In this document: positions 26,775 to 34,651 of the stretch, piece after piece
How the letters are laid out: the number at the start of each line of letters is the position of its first letter
How positions within the stretch are numbered: the stretch's first letter is position 1
Source of the DNA: Fen-1254 sp963778945
Lineage (GTDB): Bacteria; Bacteroidota; Ignavibacteria; UBA10030
Direction: 5' to 3'
Assembly (NCBI GenBank): GCA_963778945.1
Contig: CAVZWL010000005.1
Location: 62,001-126,000 of the forward strand
Length of the DNA: 64,000 nt
Translations under genes and position numbers: made by a program
The notes under the pieces: generated by a model
What the model was told of the DNA's origin: nothing
What the model saw: the letters and a program-made list of their open reading frames with translations, nothing else
Database searches by the model: none

Positions 26775-26960
26775 GTGTATATTGTATCGGTATTGTTTAA
26801 AACTATTACTCCAATTCAAGAATTCTTCGGTATCTTCATACCCTCCCTTTGCGATTTTTCGACTCTTTAGCTCTGCAAGAAGACAACGGCCATAATGCTT
26901 ATCGTAACCTTTTGCGCAAATAAAGCGAGCTACAGCCTTGCTGAAAATATCATTGATCAT
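26748..26960 (-). CDS. Hypothetical small protein
   Basis: 70 residues from MINDIFSKAVARFICAKGYDKHYGRCLL; an ATG nine codons earlier (26987) is possible. It is basic and aromatic and shows no known motif. It overlaps the end of the preceding minus-strand gene (stop at 26950), which suggests translational coupling. It probably belongs to the small mobile-element-like block 25.8-27.7 kb. Confidence 0.4.
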   Translation of the reverse strand: MINDIFSKAVARFICAKGYDKHYGRCLLAELKSRKIAKGGYEDTEEFLNWSNSFKQYRYNIHVKSKLLKK

Positions 26961-27268
26961 ATTTTTTTCTGGAAAATATTTGACCATGTTTAATAATTGT
27001 TAGAAGTTCTTCCAAAACGTTGCGTGTAGGTTGTGTATAATCGGCCTCATCATTATTCTTCCCCATTGCTAAGAGTAATTTATTTTCCAAATCTTTCATT
27101 TCAAAACGTAAATTGGCTACTTCAAGAAGAAGTGAAATTGTTATTCTTTTGTAGCAATAAGACGAGTTTTTCTAAGGGAACTTCCTTTAACAGATCGTCT
27201 ATTACTCGTTCAGCAAGTTTCCGATTCTCTGGAGTCATCTTTAGTGGTTTGTTTGTTTCATTATTCAT
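26950..27268 (-). CDS. Hypothetical coiled-coil protein (frameshifted as sequenced)
   Basis: Too short for a simple ORF list because the frame is broken. Codons from ATG at 27268 (MNNETNKPLKMTPENRK..VPLEKLVLLL) stop at 27122, and the frame one base away continues LLEVANLRFEMKDLENKLLLAMGKNNDEAD to a stop at 26950. Removing one base near 27130-27145 joins them into about 105 residues with a leucine-rich helical middle, likely a short coiled coil. No family is recognised. The start follows a structured element (27273-27346). It overlaps the next ORF by a few bases. Confidence 0.45.
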
Positions 27269-27272
27269 AATA

Positions 27273-27346
27273 AAAAATCCCTCTCGTGCCTTAGAACAGA
27301 CCGAAGGTCTGCCCTCGCTGATGTGCAGCGAACGAGAAGGATTTTT
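27273..27346. other. Three-way-junction structured element
   Basis: An outer stem pairs AAAAATCC-TCTCGT (27273-27287) with ACGAGA-GGATTTTT (27332-27346) with a single mismatch. Inside are two hairpins, CAGACC/GGTCTG (27297-27302 with 27306-27311) and TCGCTG/CAGCGA (27315-27320 with 27326-27331). It lies immediately upstream of the ATG at 27268 and after the gene ending at 27395. It could be a terminator or attenuator, a structured leader, or a mobile-element remnant. Confidence 0.6.
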
Positions 27347-27394
27347 AAAATTCTTAGTTCACACGTCTAAGGCGGCGTATGACTTGTTGAATAT

Positions 27395-27640
27395 TTAGAC
27401 TTTTTTAGACTTGTTTTTCCACCTTGCTTTTGCGGCATTTTGTGCTATTTTTGATCTCTTGGACTTGGAAAGAGATTTAGCACGGGCAACGCCGCCTTTT
27501 AGTCCCCCCAGCCGTCCTAACGCAACGGCGGCGGGGTTTCGTGTATCTTCAATGACGGGTTCAGTGGTTTGCCCGGTCGCAAGGTCAACGATGGACTTTG
27601 CAAGCTGGTTTGCATCTCTTGGTCTTTTTGGCTTTTCCAT
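27395..27640 (-). CDS. Small basic KGG-like protein
   Basis: 81 residues: KPKRPRDANQLAKSIVDLATGQ, then AAVALGRLGGLKGGVARAKSLSKSKRSKIAQNAAKARW. The GGLKGG-x-AR motif and Lys/Ala-rich tail recall KGG-repeat and histone-like small proteins widespread beside mobile elements; their function is unknown. The promoter lies so close to the ATG that the transcript may be leaderless. A longer plus-strand ORF opposite is a shadow. Confidence 0.65.
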   Translation of the reverse strand: MEKPKRPRDANQLAKSIVDLATGQTTEPVIEDTRNPAAVALGRLGGLKGGVARAKSLSKSKRSKIAQNAAKARWKNKSKKV

Positions 27641-27646
27641 GCCTCA

Positions 27647-27675
27647 AATATACAAAGGGTTTCTTATCCGGTCAA
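27647..27675 (-). promoter_or_regulatory. Promoter of the KGG-like gene
   Basis: On the minus strand: TTGACC (27675-27670), 17 bases, TATATT (27652-27647) followed by TGAG. The TATATTTG fits the Bacteroidota -7 box. The upstream 11-mer TTATGCTTGAC is shared with the transposase promoter. Confidence 0.65.
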
Positions 27676-27870
27676 GCATAATTGGGAAGGTTAAATTTCA
27701 AACTGAGACACTACCGGAGAGTCCGGGAAAATCGGCCAACACAGGCATGACTTTTAACTGCTTGTCAAGTTCGCTCATTTCTTCCACTCTCTACAGGCCG
27801 CTCTCAAGAAAGCGATATTCGTGTCGATTCGTCTTTTGCGTACCTCTCCCGATCAGTCTTGACTTCTGTG

Positions 27871-28222
27871 TTAGACATCGCTGCTTTTTCCCTTTGCAGT
27901 CTGAATGAACTCTATAGGTGCGCCGTTTTCTTCTATAAAAGCAACAAGATTACCTTCTGATGGACTATTGGGCGATATGATTACTTTTTTACCCTTGATT
28001 GCTTCATACACATCTTCAACTTCGAAGGCGACATGTGGTATCGTTTTTACAATTTCAGGTAATGGACAATCTTCTTCATATCTCATCCATTCAATTCCAT
28101 ATTCGCTGTCAGTCATAACCAAAATGGTAAATCTTATAATCCTTTAAATATACTTCACCCGGTATCGGTTTATTCGTAGGTATGCCGATATGGTGATATT
28201 TTGTTTTTATGTTTTGGTTCAC
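27871..28222 (-). CDS. VOC/glyoxalase-family protein (frameshifted as sequenced)
   Basis: A VOC-fold protein of about 116 residues. Upstream of the obvious ORF the adjacent frame reads KYHHIGIPTNKPIPGEVYL, and removing one base near 28116 joins it to GIEWMRYEEDCPLPEIVKTIPHVAFEVEDVYEAI and FIEENGAPIEFIQ. Family members bind a metal through His/Glu residues spread over two beta-alpha-beta-beta units. A GTG at 28222, in frame and 9 bases after AGGAG, is the best start. Substrate unknown. Confidence 0.7.
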
Positions 28223-28337
28223 CCGGGTTATCTCCTTTTTGCAAACGGTAGGTGCGGTTTTATTTTTCAACTTTACAATGTGTAAACAATATCCGCTCTT
28301 CGCGGTATTGCTCTCGATTTCTTCTGCGGGCGTATTT

Positions 28338-28907
28338 TTAATAGATCATCGGAATGAATCTCTTCGTTCGGTTTTTATAATTCAAATAATCTTCTCCCAT
28401 CTGCTCGAGCATAAATCTTTCTTCGACCTTTATTCTATATCCGTACCCGACAGCAATCGGAATCATCATGAGTACGATGGATAACCAATTCGACATGGAA
28501 GCTGAAATTCCAATAAAAATAATGATTTGTCCCAAATATCCCGGATGTCTTATGCTTTTATACATTCCTGTTTCAATTAATTTATGATTTTCAACTTTTG
28601 TCACCGAATATGTAAAGTATTGCCTGAGAGCGAATATCGATCGTATTCTGATTATGAGCCCGATGATAACCAGTGCCCCGCCAATTGCAAAAAAGGTATC
28701 CCAATAATAAACCCTGCCAATTTTTGTCGCACCAATTGAAAATGAGAATAAATATCCAGCCGCGATGAGAATGGATAAGAGTTTTAAACTTCCTTTATCT
28801 CCTGAATTGGAGACATTGCCTTTCTTCCGTTGTTTGAAACTCATAAACAATTCAAAGAATGCGTAAAAGTACGAAAATCCTATAATGATCATCAATTTTA
28901 TATTCAT
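28338..28907 (-). CDS. Isoprenylcysteine carboxyl methyltransferase-family membrane protein
   Basis: 189 residues with about four or five membrane segments. The C-terminal half holds the ICMT/PEMT core: LRQYFTYSVTKVENHKLIETGMYKSIRHPGYLG (SAM-binding and the RHPxY motif) and VEERFMLEQMGEDYLNYKNRTKRFIP. Bacterial members methylate small molecules or lipids; true prenylcysteine substrates are unlikely. It stands alone. Confidence 0.85.
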   Translation of the reverse strand: MNIKLMIIIGFSYFYAFFELFMSFKQRKKGNVSNSGDKGSLKLLSILIAAGYLFSFSIGATKIGRVYYWDTFFAIGGALVIIGLIIRIRSIFALRQYFTYSVTKVENHKLIETGMYKSIRHPGYLGQIIIFIGISASMSNWLSIVLMMIPIAVGYGYRIKVEERFMLEQMGEDYLNYKNRTKRFIPMIY

Positions 28908-29145
28908 ACCTGCTCCGTTTTTAGCCGTATGTTAAGCATCATCAGTGGATTTATCCATGCGGTTGGATGCTCTGGATAAGGATCCGATGATTTCCATTCT
29001 CATTTTTTAAATGAACCATAGATATACTTCTTCATACATACGAACATCCATAATCTAAATATAATGGAAAAAAGTAAACTGTAGACATTGAAGGGCAAAT
29101 AAATTCTGAGTTCGTAATGAGCTGCTCTGAAATTGAAAATAACTG

Positions 29146-29173
29146 CGAACTAAGCACTAAGAACCAAGAACTT
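29146..29173. repeat. Heptanucleotide tandem array R2
   Basis: Four 7-base units CGAACTA, AGCACTA, AGAACCA, AGAACTT, matching the GAAC-type units at 32.4, 33.5 and 44.7 kb. The surrounding gap 28908-29349 otherwise holds only the ispE promoter. Confidence 0.6.
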
Positions 29174-29245
29174 TAAACGTTGAACGATGCGCCGCCCATG
29201 GAAACTTTTTTCGGCTTGGATACAATTCTCATGCGTTTCTGCGAG

Positions 29246-29275
29246 TTGATTCTCCAATGTTTATACGCTATTTTG
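29246..29275 (+). promoter_or_regulatory. Promoter of ispE
   Basis: TTGATT (29246-29251), 17 bases, TATTTT (29269-29274) then G. It lies about 75 bases before the ATG at 29350. Confidence 0.6.
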
Positions 29276-29349
29276 CTTAAAATTAGACTCGATCGAGTTT
29301 TTATGCTGTGCTTCCGGGCAGCGATTTCTAAGGAAGACCTCGAGAACCC

Positions 29350-30201
29350 ATGACATTATACGCCTATGCGAAAATCAATATTGGTCTGAATATACTCGGT
29401 AAGCGTCCGGACGAATACCACGATTTGGAAACAGTGTTTCATGAAATCGACCTTTACGACGAAATAACAGTTACACCTGCGGAAAGCGACGGTTTCGAAT
29501 GCAGCACAGAAGACATTCCAACGGGCGAGGGTAATCTTTGCATGCAGGCATTACGGCTCCTCCGGGCAGAACAAAAAAAAGACGGGTGTGTGCATATCGC
29601 GCTTATAAAAAACATTCCCATCGGTGCCGGTCTCGGCGGCGGAAGCAGCGATGCCGCGGCGATTCTGAAAGCCCTGAATAAGCTCTGGAATTTGAATCTG
29701 GACGCAGATGTTCTCTGCCAGTACGCGTTGAAGATCGGTTCCGACGTTCCGTTTTTTATCCGCGGCGGAAGCGCCTCTGCACGCGGACGCGGAGAAATAC
29801 TGGAACCGCTGCGGCTCGAAATTCCATTCTGGATCGTTCTTGTAACTCCGCCGCTCCATGTATCCACAGCGTGGGCATATAGAAATGTAAAAGTTCATAG
29901 GAACGGAATTCCAGCCGGAATCAAAACGGAGCTGCCTGGTGCGCTCAAAGATCCGGTTCTTCTTTCGCGGGTTGTTCAAAACGATTTTGAAGACATCGTC
30001 TTTTCGCAATATCCGGCTATTCGGAATATAAAATCCGAATTGCTGCGCTCCGGTGCATCCTTCGCTTTGATGAGCGGCAGCGGTTCTTCCGTTTTTGGAC
30101 TTTATGATAACGAGGCAGCAGCCCGGCATGCCGTATGTTCTTTTCCCAAAGACCATGCCGTTTCGATCACGGCGCCATTTTTCAATGCACAAAATGATTA
30201 A
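29350..30201 (+). CDS. ispE: 4-diphosphocytidyl-2-C-methyl-D-erythritol kinase
   Basis: GHMP kinase of the MEP isoprenoid pathway. 283 residues with motif 1 YAKINIGLNILGKRPDEYH, the ATP-binding motif PIGAGLGGGSSDAAA (about 91-105), DVPFFIRGGSASARGRGE and motif 3 ALMSGSGSSVFGLY. All MEP hallmarks are intact. The end overlaps the start of the outer-membrane receptor gene. Confidence 0.97.
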   Translation: MTLYAYAKINIGLNILGKRPDEYHDLETVFHEIDLYDEITVTPAESDGFECSTEDIPTGEGNLCMQALRLLRAEQKKDGCVHIALIKNIPIGAGLGGGSSDAAAILKALNKLWNLNLDADVLCQYALKIGSDVPFFIRGGSASARGRGEILEPLRLEIPFWIVLVTPPLHVSTAWAYRNVKVHRNGIPAGIKTELPGALKDPVLLSRVVQNDFEDIVFSQYPAIRNIKSELLRSGASFALMSGSGSSVFGLYDNEAAARHAVCSFPKDHAVSITAPFFNAQND

Positions 30202-32258
30202 ATATTCCTTTTTCCTTTTTGCATTTCATTGTGTAATGTGCAGCCCGGTGCAGGCGCAGCCCGTCCATCATGAGATGCCTGTGAAGAGTGCAGCAGCCGA
30301 CACGTCGCATATTTTTAAAGTCGATTCGATCCGCTCTGCGACGCATCCTCTTCTTTTAGATTCCTTGCGGAAGGGGCACACAGCCGGGCCCGATTCCCTC
30401 CGAAAAGCGCATCAGGATACCGTGCACTTGAAAGATTCGACGGTCATCAGATTTATTCCCGGCATCGGCAAACTGACCGCTGCAACGGATACCGGCGACG
30501 TTCTCTATCGGGATCAGCTTCTCTGGACGGATGCAAAAACTCTCGGAGATGTGTTCTGGAAGCTCCCCGGATTTTTCTATCGCGGGCTCGGAGAAGCGGG
30601 CAAGGTACGGACAATTGAATGCTTACGGTACGGACGACCGGCGCATCAGCGTGCTTCTGGACGGCCGTCCGATGAACGATCCTATAACAGGAAGATATAA
30701 CTACAACGACATGCCGCTCGAATTCTTAGACGAAGTAGAAATATTATCCGGTTCCGAGAACGGATCAGCATCAAACGACGTTGCGATCAACTTTGTCTCG
30801 CGGTCATACAATTCTGTACGTCCGTTTACAAAAATCCGGTTTGTTCAGGATCCGGAGGAAGATCTTCTGACCGATTTTCTTTATACGCAAAATATTGCAC
30901 GGGGATTGAATCTGATGGCGGCATTCGACAGGACCGTGACCAACGGGAACTATTTCAATGCCGCACTCGATGCATGGAACGTCCGGACCCGTCTGCGGTA
31001 TAATATTTCCGACCGCGTAAACATTTCTCTCAGCTATTTCTATACAAAAGCAACGAACGGTTTAAATGATGGAGTCATACTTGATGCCAATGCCTACCTT
31101 CCGGGGAATGCATCCGTGATTAACCTAAGCACTTTTGATATACGTACGCGGCAGGACATTACATTTGCAGCCGCTGCACGGCTTTTGCCCGATTCCGCAT
31201 CGATGACGAGAGTGAATGTTTTTTATACGAATACAACCCGGGAATTTGACAGTTCGGATGTGCCTCATTTCCTGCAGGAAAATTCTGCAGTTATGCAGGG
31301 ATATGATTTACGCCAGGACCTGCGCCTTCCGCTCACGCGGTGGAACTTCGGATATCAATGGCAAAAAACAACCGTTGATCCTTCCGTTCAATTGTTGAAT
31401 GTCCCGAACCAAGTTCAATCCGCTGTTTATGTTCAGGCCTCGGCAGATTCACTTCCCCTGCTGCATCCGGAATTCGTTGTTCGCCGGGAATGGGTCGGGA
31501 GCGAAGAAGGTTCCTTGCTCGGACTGGGTGTGACTGCCGTTCCGTCGGATTATTTGACTATGTATGCAAAGAGTTCCTGGTACGATCGTTTCCCGAGCAT
31601 CCAGGAACAGTATTGGGCAGATTCTCTGCTCTTTCGCCCGGCATCGTTGAAAAAAGAACGTCATGTTTTTTTACAGGGCGGATTTCTTTTCCATCCTTCC
31701 GATAATATTTCGATCAGTCTGGAGGCTTTTCAACGAACTATAACCGATGCTATCCTGTATCAGCCGGCGCAGACGATCTACGGTACTTCGGCGCTCAATG
31801 TAGTCAATATCGATAAGATCGATGTGCAGGGGATAACCGGAAGTTTTCGGTGGAAAATAGGAGGATTCGAAGCGTACGGCGTGATGACGCTGTCCAAGTA
31901 CAAAGAAGCGGACACGTTAAAAACGCTCATGCCGGATGTGATTCTTTCAGGCGAATTTTCCTATCGCGACCTGTTCTTTGAAAAAGCACTCGACGCAAAA
32001 TTCGGCCTCCGGTCTATCTTTTACAACCGGGAAAACGGCGAGCAGCTGGATCCGGAGATGATGGTATATTCGGAATCTCATTCGTTCGTACTCGGACGAT
32101 GTACAACGGTCGATCTTTTTGCAATTCTCAAAGTCGGCGATGCGCATCTTTCCGTGACATGGGCAAATATTTTCGGGATTAATTATATCCTCTCGCCGAT
32201 CTATCCGATGCCCGGCAGGCATTTCCGGCTCGGCGTTCATTGGAACTTTCTGGATTGA
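30185..32258 (+). CDS. TonB-plug outer-membrane protein (frameshifted as sequenced)
   Basis: About 690 residues. Signal peptide to VQAQ, then a linker of about 90 residues and a TonB plug domain: LGDVFWKLPGFFYRGLGEAG, YGQLNAYGTDDRRISVLLDGRPMNDPITGRYNYNDMPLEF. A beta-barrel rich in alternating aromatic strands follows and ends in FRLGVHWNFLD. One extra base near 30598-30605 separates plug from linker. No carboxypeptidase-like domain or TonB box is evident and the ligand is unknown. Overlap with ispE suggests co-transcription. Confidence 0.8.
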
Positions 32259-32261
32259 GTA

Positions 32262-32425
32262 AAAATGGTAAATGGTGAATGGTAAATGGTGAATGGTAAA
32301 TGGTGAATGGTAAATGGTAAACTGTAAGCTGTAAACTGTAAACTGTAAAACCATATAACCGAAGAATTGCTGATCAATACTAAGAACCACGAACCACGAA
32401 CTACGAACTAAGAACTAAGAACTAT
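32262..32425. repeat. Heptanucleotide tandem array R3 (largest)
   Basis: Strict 7-base periodicity from 32269 to 32152+200: units TAAATGG and TGAATGG alternate seven times (32269-32317), then TAAACTG/TAAGCTG four times (32318-32345). After a short interruption come TAAGAAC, CACGAAC, CACGAAC, TACGAAC, TAAGAAC, TAAGAAC (32381-32422). It sits between the receptor and LOG genes. Confidence 0.9.
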
Positions 32426-32468
32426 TAAACCGCATCACGGCAGCACGTTGAACTGAAGCACATTTTAA

Positions 32469-33011
32469 ATGTCTAAAATCATTACAGTTTTTGGAAGTGC
32501 ACGGCAGGAAGAAAACACGCCGGATTACATGCTTGCATACGATCTTGGCAAAGAACTTGCTTCTGCGGGTTTTATTCTTTGCAACGGCGGATTCAGGGGA
32601 GTCATGGAAGCTTCGGCGCGTGGTGCGAAAGAAGCCGGCGGTAAAACAATCGGCGTGACATTCGATATCAGCGGACGGAAACCGAACCCATGGGTCGATG
32701 AAATCGTGCACGTTCCACAACTCATCGACCGGATGCTCAAGCTTATCGAATTGGGAGATGCCTATGTTGTTCTCAAAGGAGGAACCGGAACACTTCTTGA
32801 ATTTGTTGCGGTATGGGAATATGTCAATAAAGGACTGATGCGGGAAAAACCGATCGTCCTTATCGGCAATTTCTGGCGCAGAGTCGTAACGACGATGCGC
32901 GAAGAACTGTTATGGGAGGGGATCGGCGATTGTACGAAATTGGTCCGCCATGTTTCTTCACCAAAAGAATGTGTGGAATTATTGCAATTGACAGTGAACA
33001 GAAAACTGTAA
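32469..33011 (+). CDS. LOG-family protein (nucleoside monophosphate phosphoribohydrolase-like)
   Basis: 180 residues of the LOG (Lonely Guy) family: Rossmann-like start ITVFGSARQEENTPDY, the middle CNGGFRGVMEASARGA, and the signature KGGTGTLLEFVAVWE, a variant of PGGxGTxxE. Enzymes of this family release the base from nucleoside 5'-monophosphates. The usual PGG is KGG here. It lies between two heptamer arrays. Confidence 0.85.
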   Translation: MSKIITVFGSARQEENTPDYMLAYDLGKELASAGFILCNGGFRGVMEASARGAKEAGGKTIGVTFDISGRKPNPWVDEIVHVPQLIDRMLKLIELGDAYVVLKGGTGTLLEFVAVWEYVNKGLMREKPIVLIGNFWRRVVTTMREELLWEGIGDCTKLVRHVSSPKECVELLQLTVNRKL

Positions 33012-33087
33012 ACTGTAAACAGGAACCATTCAACAGTAAAACTAAAGAACTGAACAACCAATCGATAGTAAATATGAAGAGATCATT

Positions 33088-33504
33088 ATGAAAAAACTTT
33101 TTCTGATTGCATGCATATCTCTTTTATATGCGCAAACATATGCACAATATAATAAAGATGTCGTCGTGGAGCCTCTCTTGAAAACTGACACTACTTCGAT
33201 CGGTCAAAAAATCAGCTATCCTCATGTTCAAGACGCTGAAGTAACGATATTAAAGGTAACCATTCCTCCCGGCAAATCGACGGGCTGGCATAAGCATGAA
33301 TTTCCTGTCTTTGCATATGTTTTAAAGGGCACATTGACGGTCGAACTGGAAAACGGGAAAATCATTCAACTCCCGGGAAATTCTTCATTTTCAGAGGTCA
33401 TCGATACATTTCATAACGGCATCAATAAGGGAACTGAAAATGTTGTCTTAATAGCTTTTTATATGGGGGAGAAGGGAAAGCCGTTATCGATTCACAAAGA
33501 ATAA
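33088..33504 (+). CDS. Exported cupin-domain protein
   Basis: 138 residues. A cleavable signal peptide (KLFLIACISLLYAQTYAQ) precedes a single cupin barrel: IPPGKSTGWHKHEFPVFAYVLKGTLTVELENG (motif 1, metal His residues in WHKHE) and TFHNGINKGTENVVLIAFY (motif 2). The ligand is not predictable; periplasmic cupins often bind or modify small metabolites. A good RBS is not obvious. Confidence 0.82.
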   Translation: MKKLFLIACISLLYAQTYAQYNKDVVVEPLLKTDTTSIGQKISYPHVQDAEVTILKVTIPPGKSTGWHKHEFPVFAYVLKGTLTVELENGKIIQLPGNSSFSEVIDTFHNGINKGTENVVLIAFYMGEKGKPLSIHKE

Positions 33505-33548
33505 TTACGAAGAATCAAGAATTGAGGAGTAAGAACTAAGAACTCCGA
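33505..33548. repeat. Short heptamer array R5
   Basis: Between the converging cupin and glycosyltransferase genes: AGAATCA, AGAATTG, AGGAGTA, AGAACTA, AGAACTC, CGAAC, in steps of seven. A related pair TAAACTG, TAAACAG lies at 33007-33020, at the end of the LOG gene. Confidence 0.55.
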
Positions 33549-34636
33549 ACTTCTACTCCGCATTCTTTCAGCATTTTTTCTACGGCTGTCTTCACTTCTT
33601 CCACTTCAATATGCGTTATACAGCGGAATTGATCTTCCTTCCACCGGCAGTTAGCATGACGCGGAGAATAATAGAAACAGGGGCTGCATTCCATTTCATG
33701 GCGTACCATGAGATAGCGTGATTTCCACGGATAAACGTATGCCGGGTTCGTAAATGCGAAGATAGTAACAATCGGCACCTGCAATCCCGCAGCCACATGC
33801 ATAAGTCCCGTATCGTTGCAAAGAAAGAACCTGCACTGCTCTATAAGCGCCGCTGTCGTCATAAAGGATGCCTGAACGATAAATCCGCTGTTCATCATGC
33901 CGGCATTTATTTTTTCATTGAGAGCCAGTTCATCGGGCCCGCCGAAGAGAAGTACTGCGGCGCCGTAATTTTCTTTGAGCCAGCGGCCGAGTGCCGAATA
34001 TTTTTCCGGAGCCCACCGCCGCCGGAGTTGATTCTTAAATTCAGCAGATCCTGCATGAAAACCGATCAAAAGCGGGCTTTGCGAGAGACCTTTTTGCTGA
34101 AGCCACTCTTGCGCGGACTTTCGATCCTCTGCCGTACATTGGATACTCAGCGGAGAAACTTCTTCCGCCGGAAGGGCTGGGAGAAGTTTGACCAGCTCGA
34201 TGTTCTCGATGACGTTGTGCAAAGAGTCGTTTTCTTTGACACGTTTATTGTTGAGGAAATACAGCGATGCAAAATTGCAATGATTGTATTCATGCCCCAG
34301 GCGCAGTTTCGCGCCGATGAGGAAATTGATGATATTGTATTCCCACCGGTTGGCCGGGTAAACGCTCATGCTGACATTGTACCGTTTTCGAAGTGAAAGG
34401 ACAAAACGCAGCGAAGAGAGAAGGGGTGAATGAAGGAAATCCTTTCTGTAAATGGTCTGAACTTCCTTGTTGCGCTGGTAAATCTCTTCCACGCCTTTGA
34501 ACATACATAACAAATCGATGCGTGCTTCGGGAAACGAAGTTCTCAGAAGATGCAAGGCCGGAGAGAACATAACAGCATCGCCAATGCCGGAAAACGAAAC
34601 GATCAAAATTTTATTTATCTTTTGAATATCGGCCAA
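33536..34636 (-). CDS. Glycosyltransferase family 9 (heptosyltransferase-like)
   Basis: 366 residues of the ADP-heptose:LPS heptosyltransferase family: start ILIVSFSGIGDAVMFSPALHLLRTSFP, a hinge, and the sugar-nucleotide site FFLCNDTGLMHVAAGLQVPIVTIFAFTNP. The TTG at 34636 is the likely start because GGAGGG lies 5 bases before it. It follows the DUF2723 gene by 15 bases, so the two form an operon probably concerned with envelope glycans. The exact acceptor is unknown. Confidence 0.87.
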   Translation of the reverse strand: MADIQKINKILIVSFSGIGDAVMFSPALHLLRTSFPEARIDLLCMFKGVEEIYQRNKEVQTIYRKDFLHSPLLSSLRFVLSLRKRYNVSMSVYPANRWEYNIINFLIGAKLRLGHEYNHCNFASLYFLNNKRVKENDSLHNVIENIELVKLLPALPAEEVSPLSIQCTAEDRKSAQEWLQQKGLSQSPLLIGFHAGSAEFKNQLRRRWAPEKYSALGRWLKENYGAAVLLFGGPDELALNEKINAGMMNSGFIVQASFMTTAALIEQCRFFLCNDTGLMHVAAGLQVPIVTIFAFTNPAYVYPWKSRYLMVRHEMECSPCFYYSPRHANCRWKEDQFRCITHIEVEEVKTAVEKMLKECGVEVRSS

Positions 34637-34651
34637 CGATCCCTCCGGGAT

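Noticed and set aside
27411..27908. A 165-codon plus-strand ORF
   Set aside because: It is the reverse of the KGG-like gene and runs on into non-coding sequence; no RBS.
32262..32425. The repeat arrays as CRISPR
   Set aside because: Units are 7 bases with no unique spacers, and no cas genes are present.
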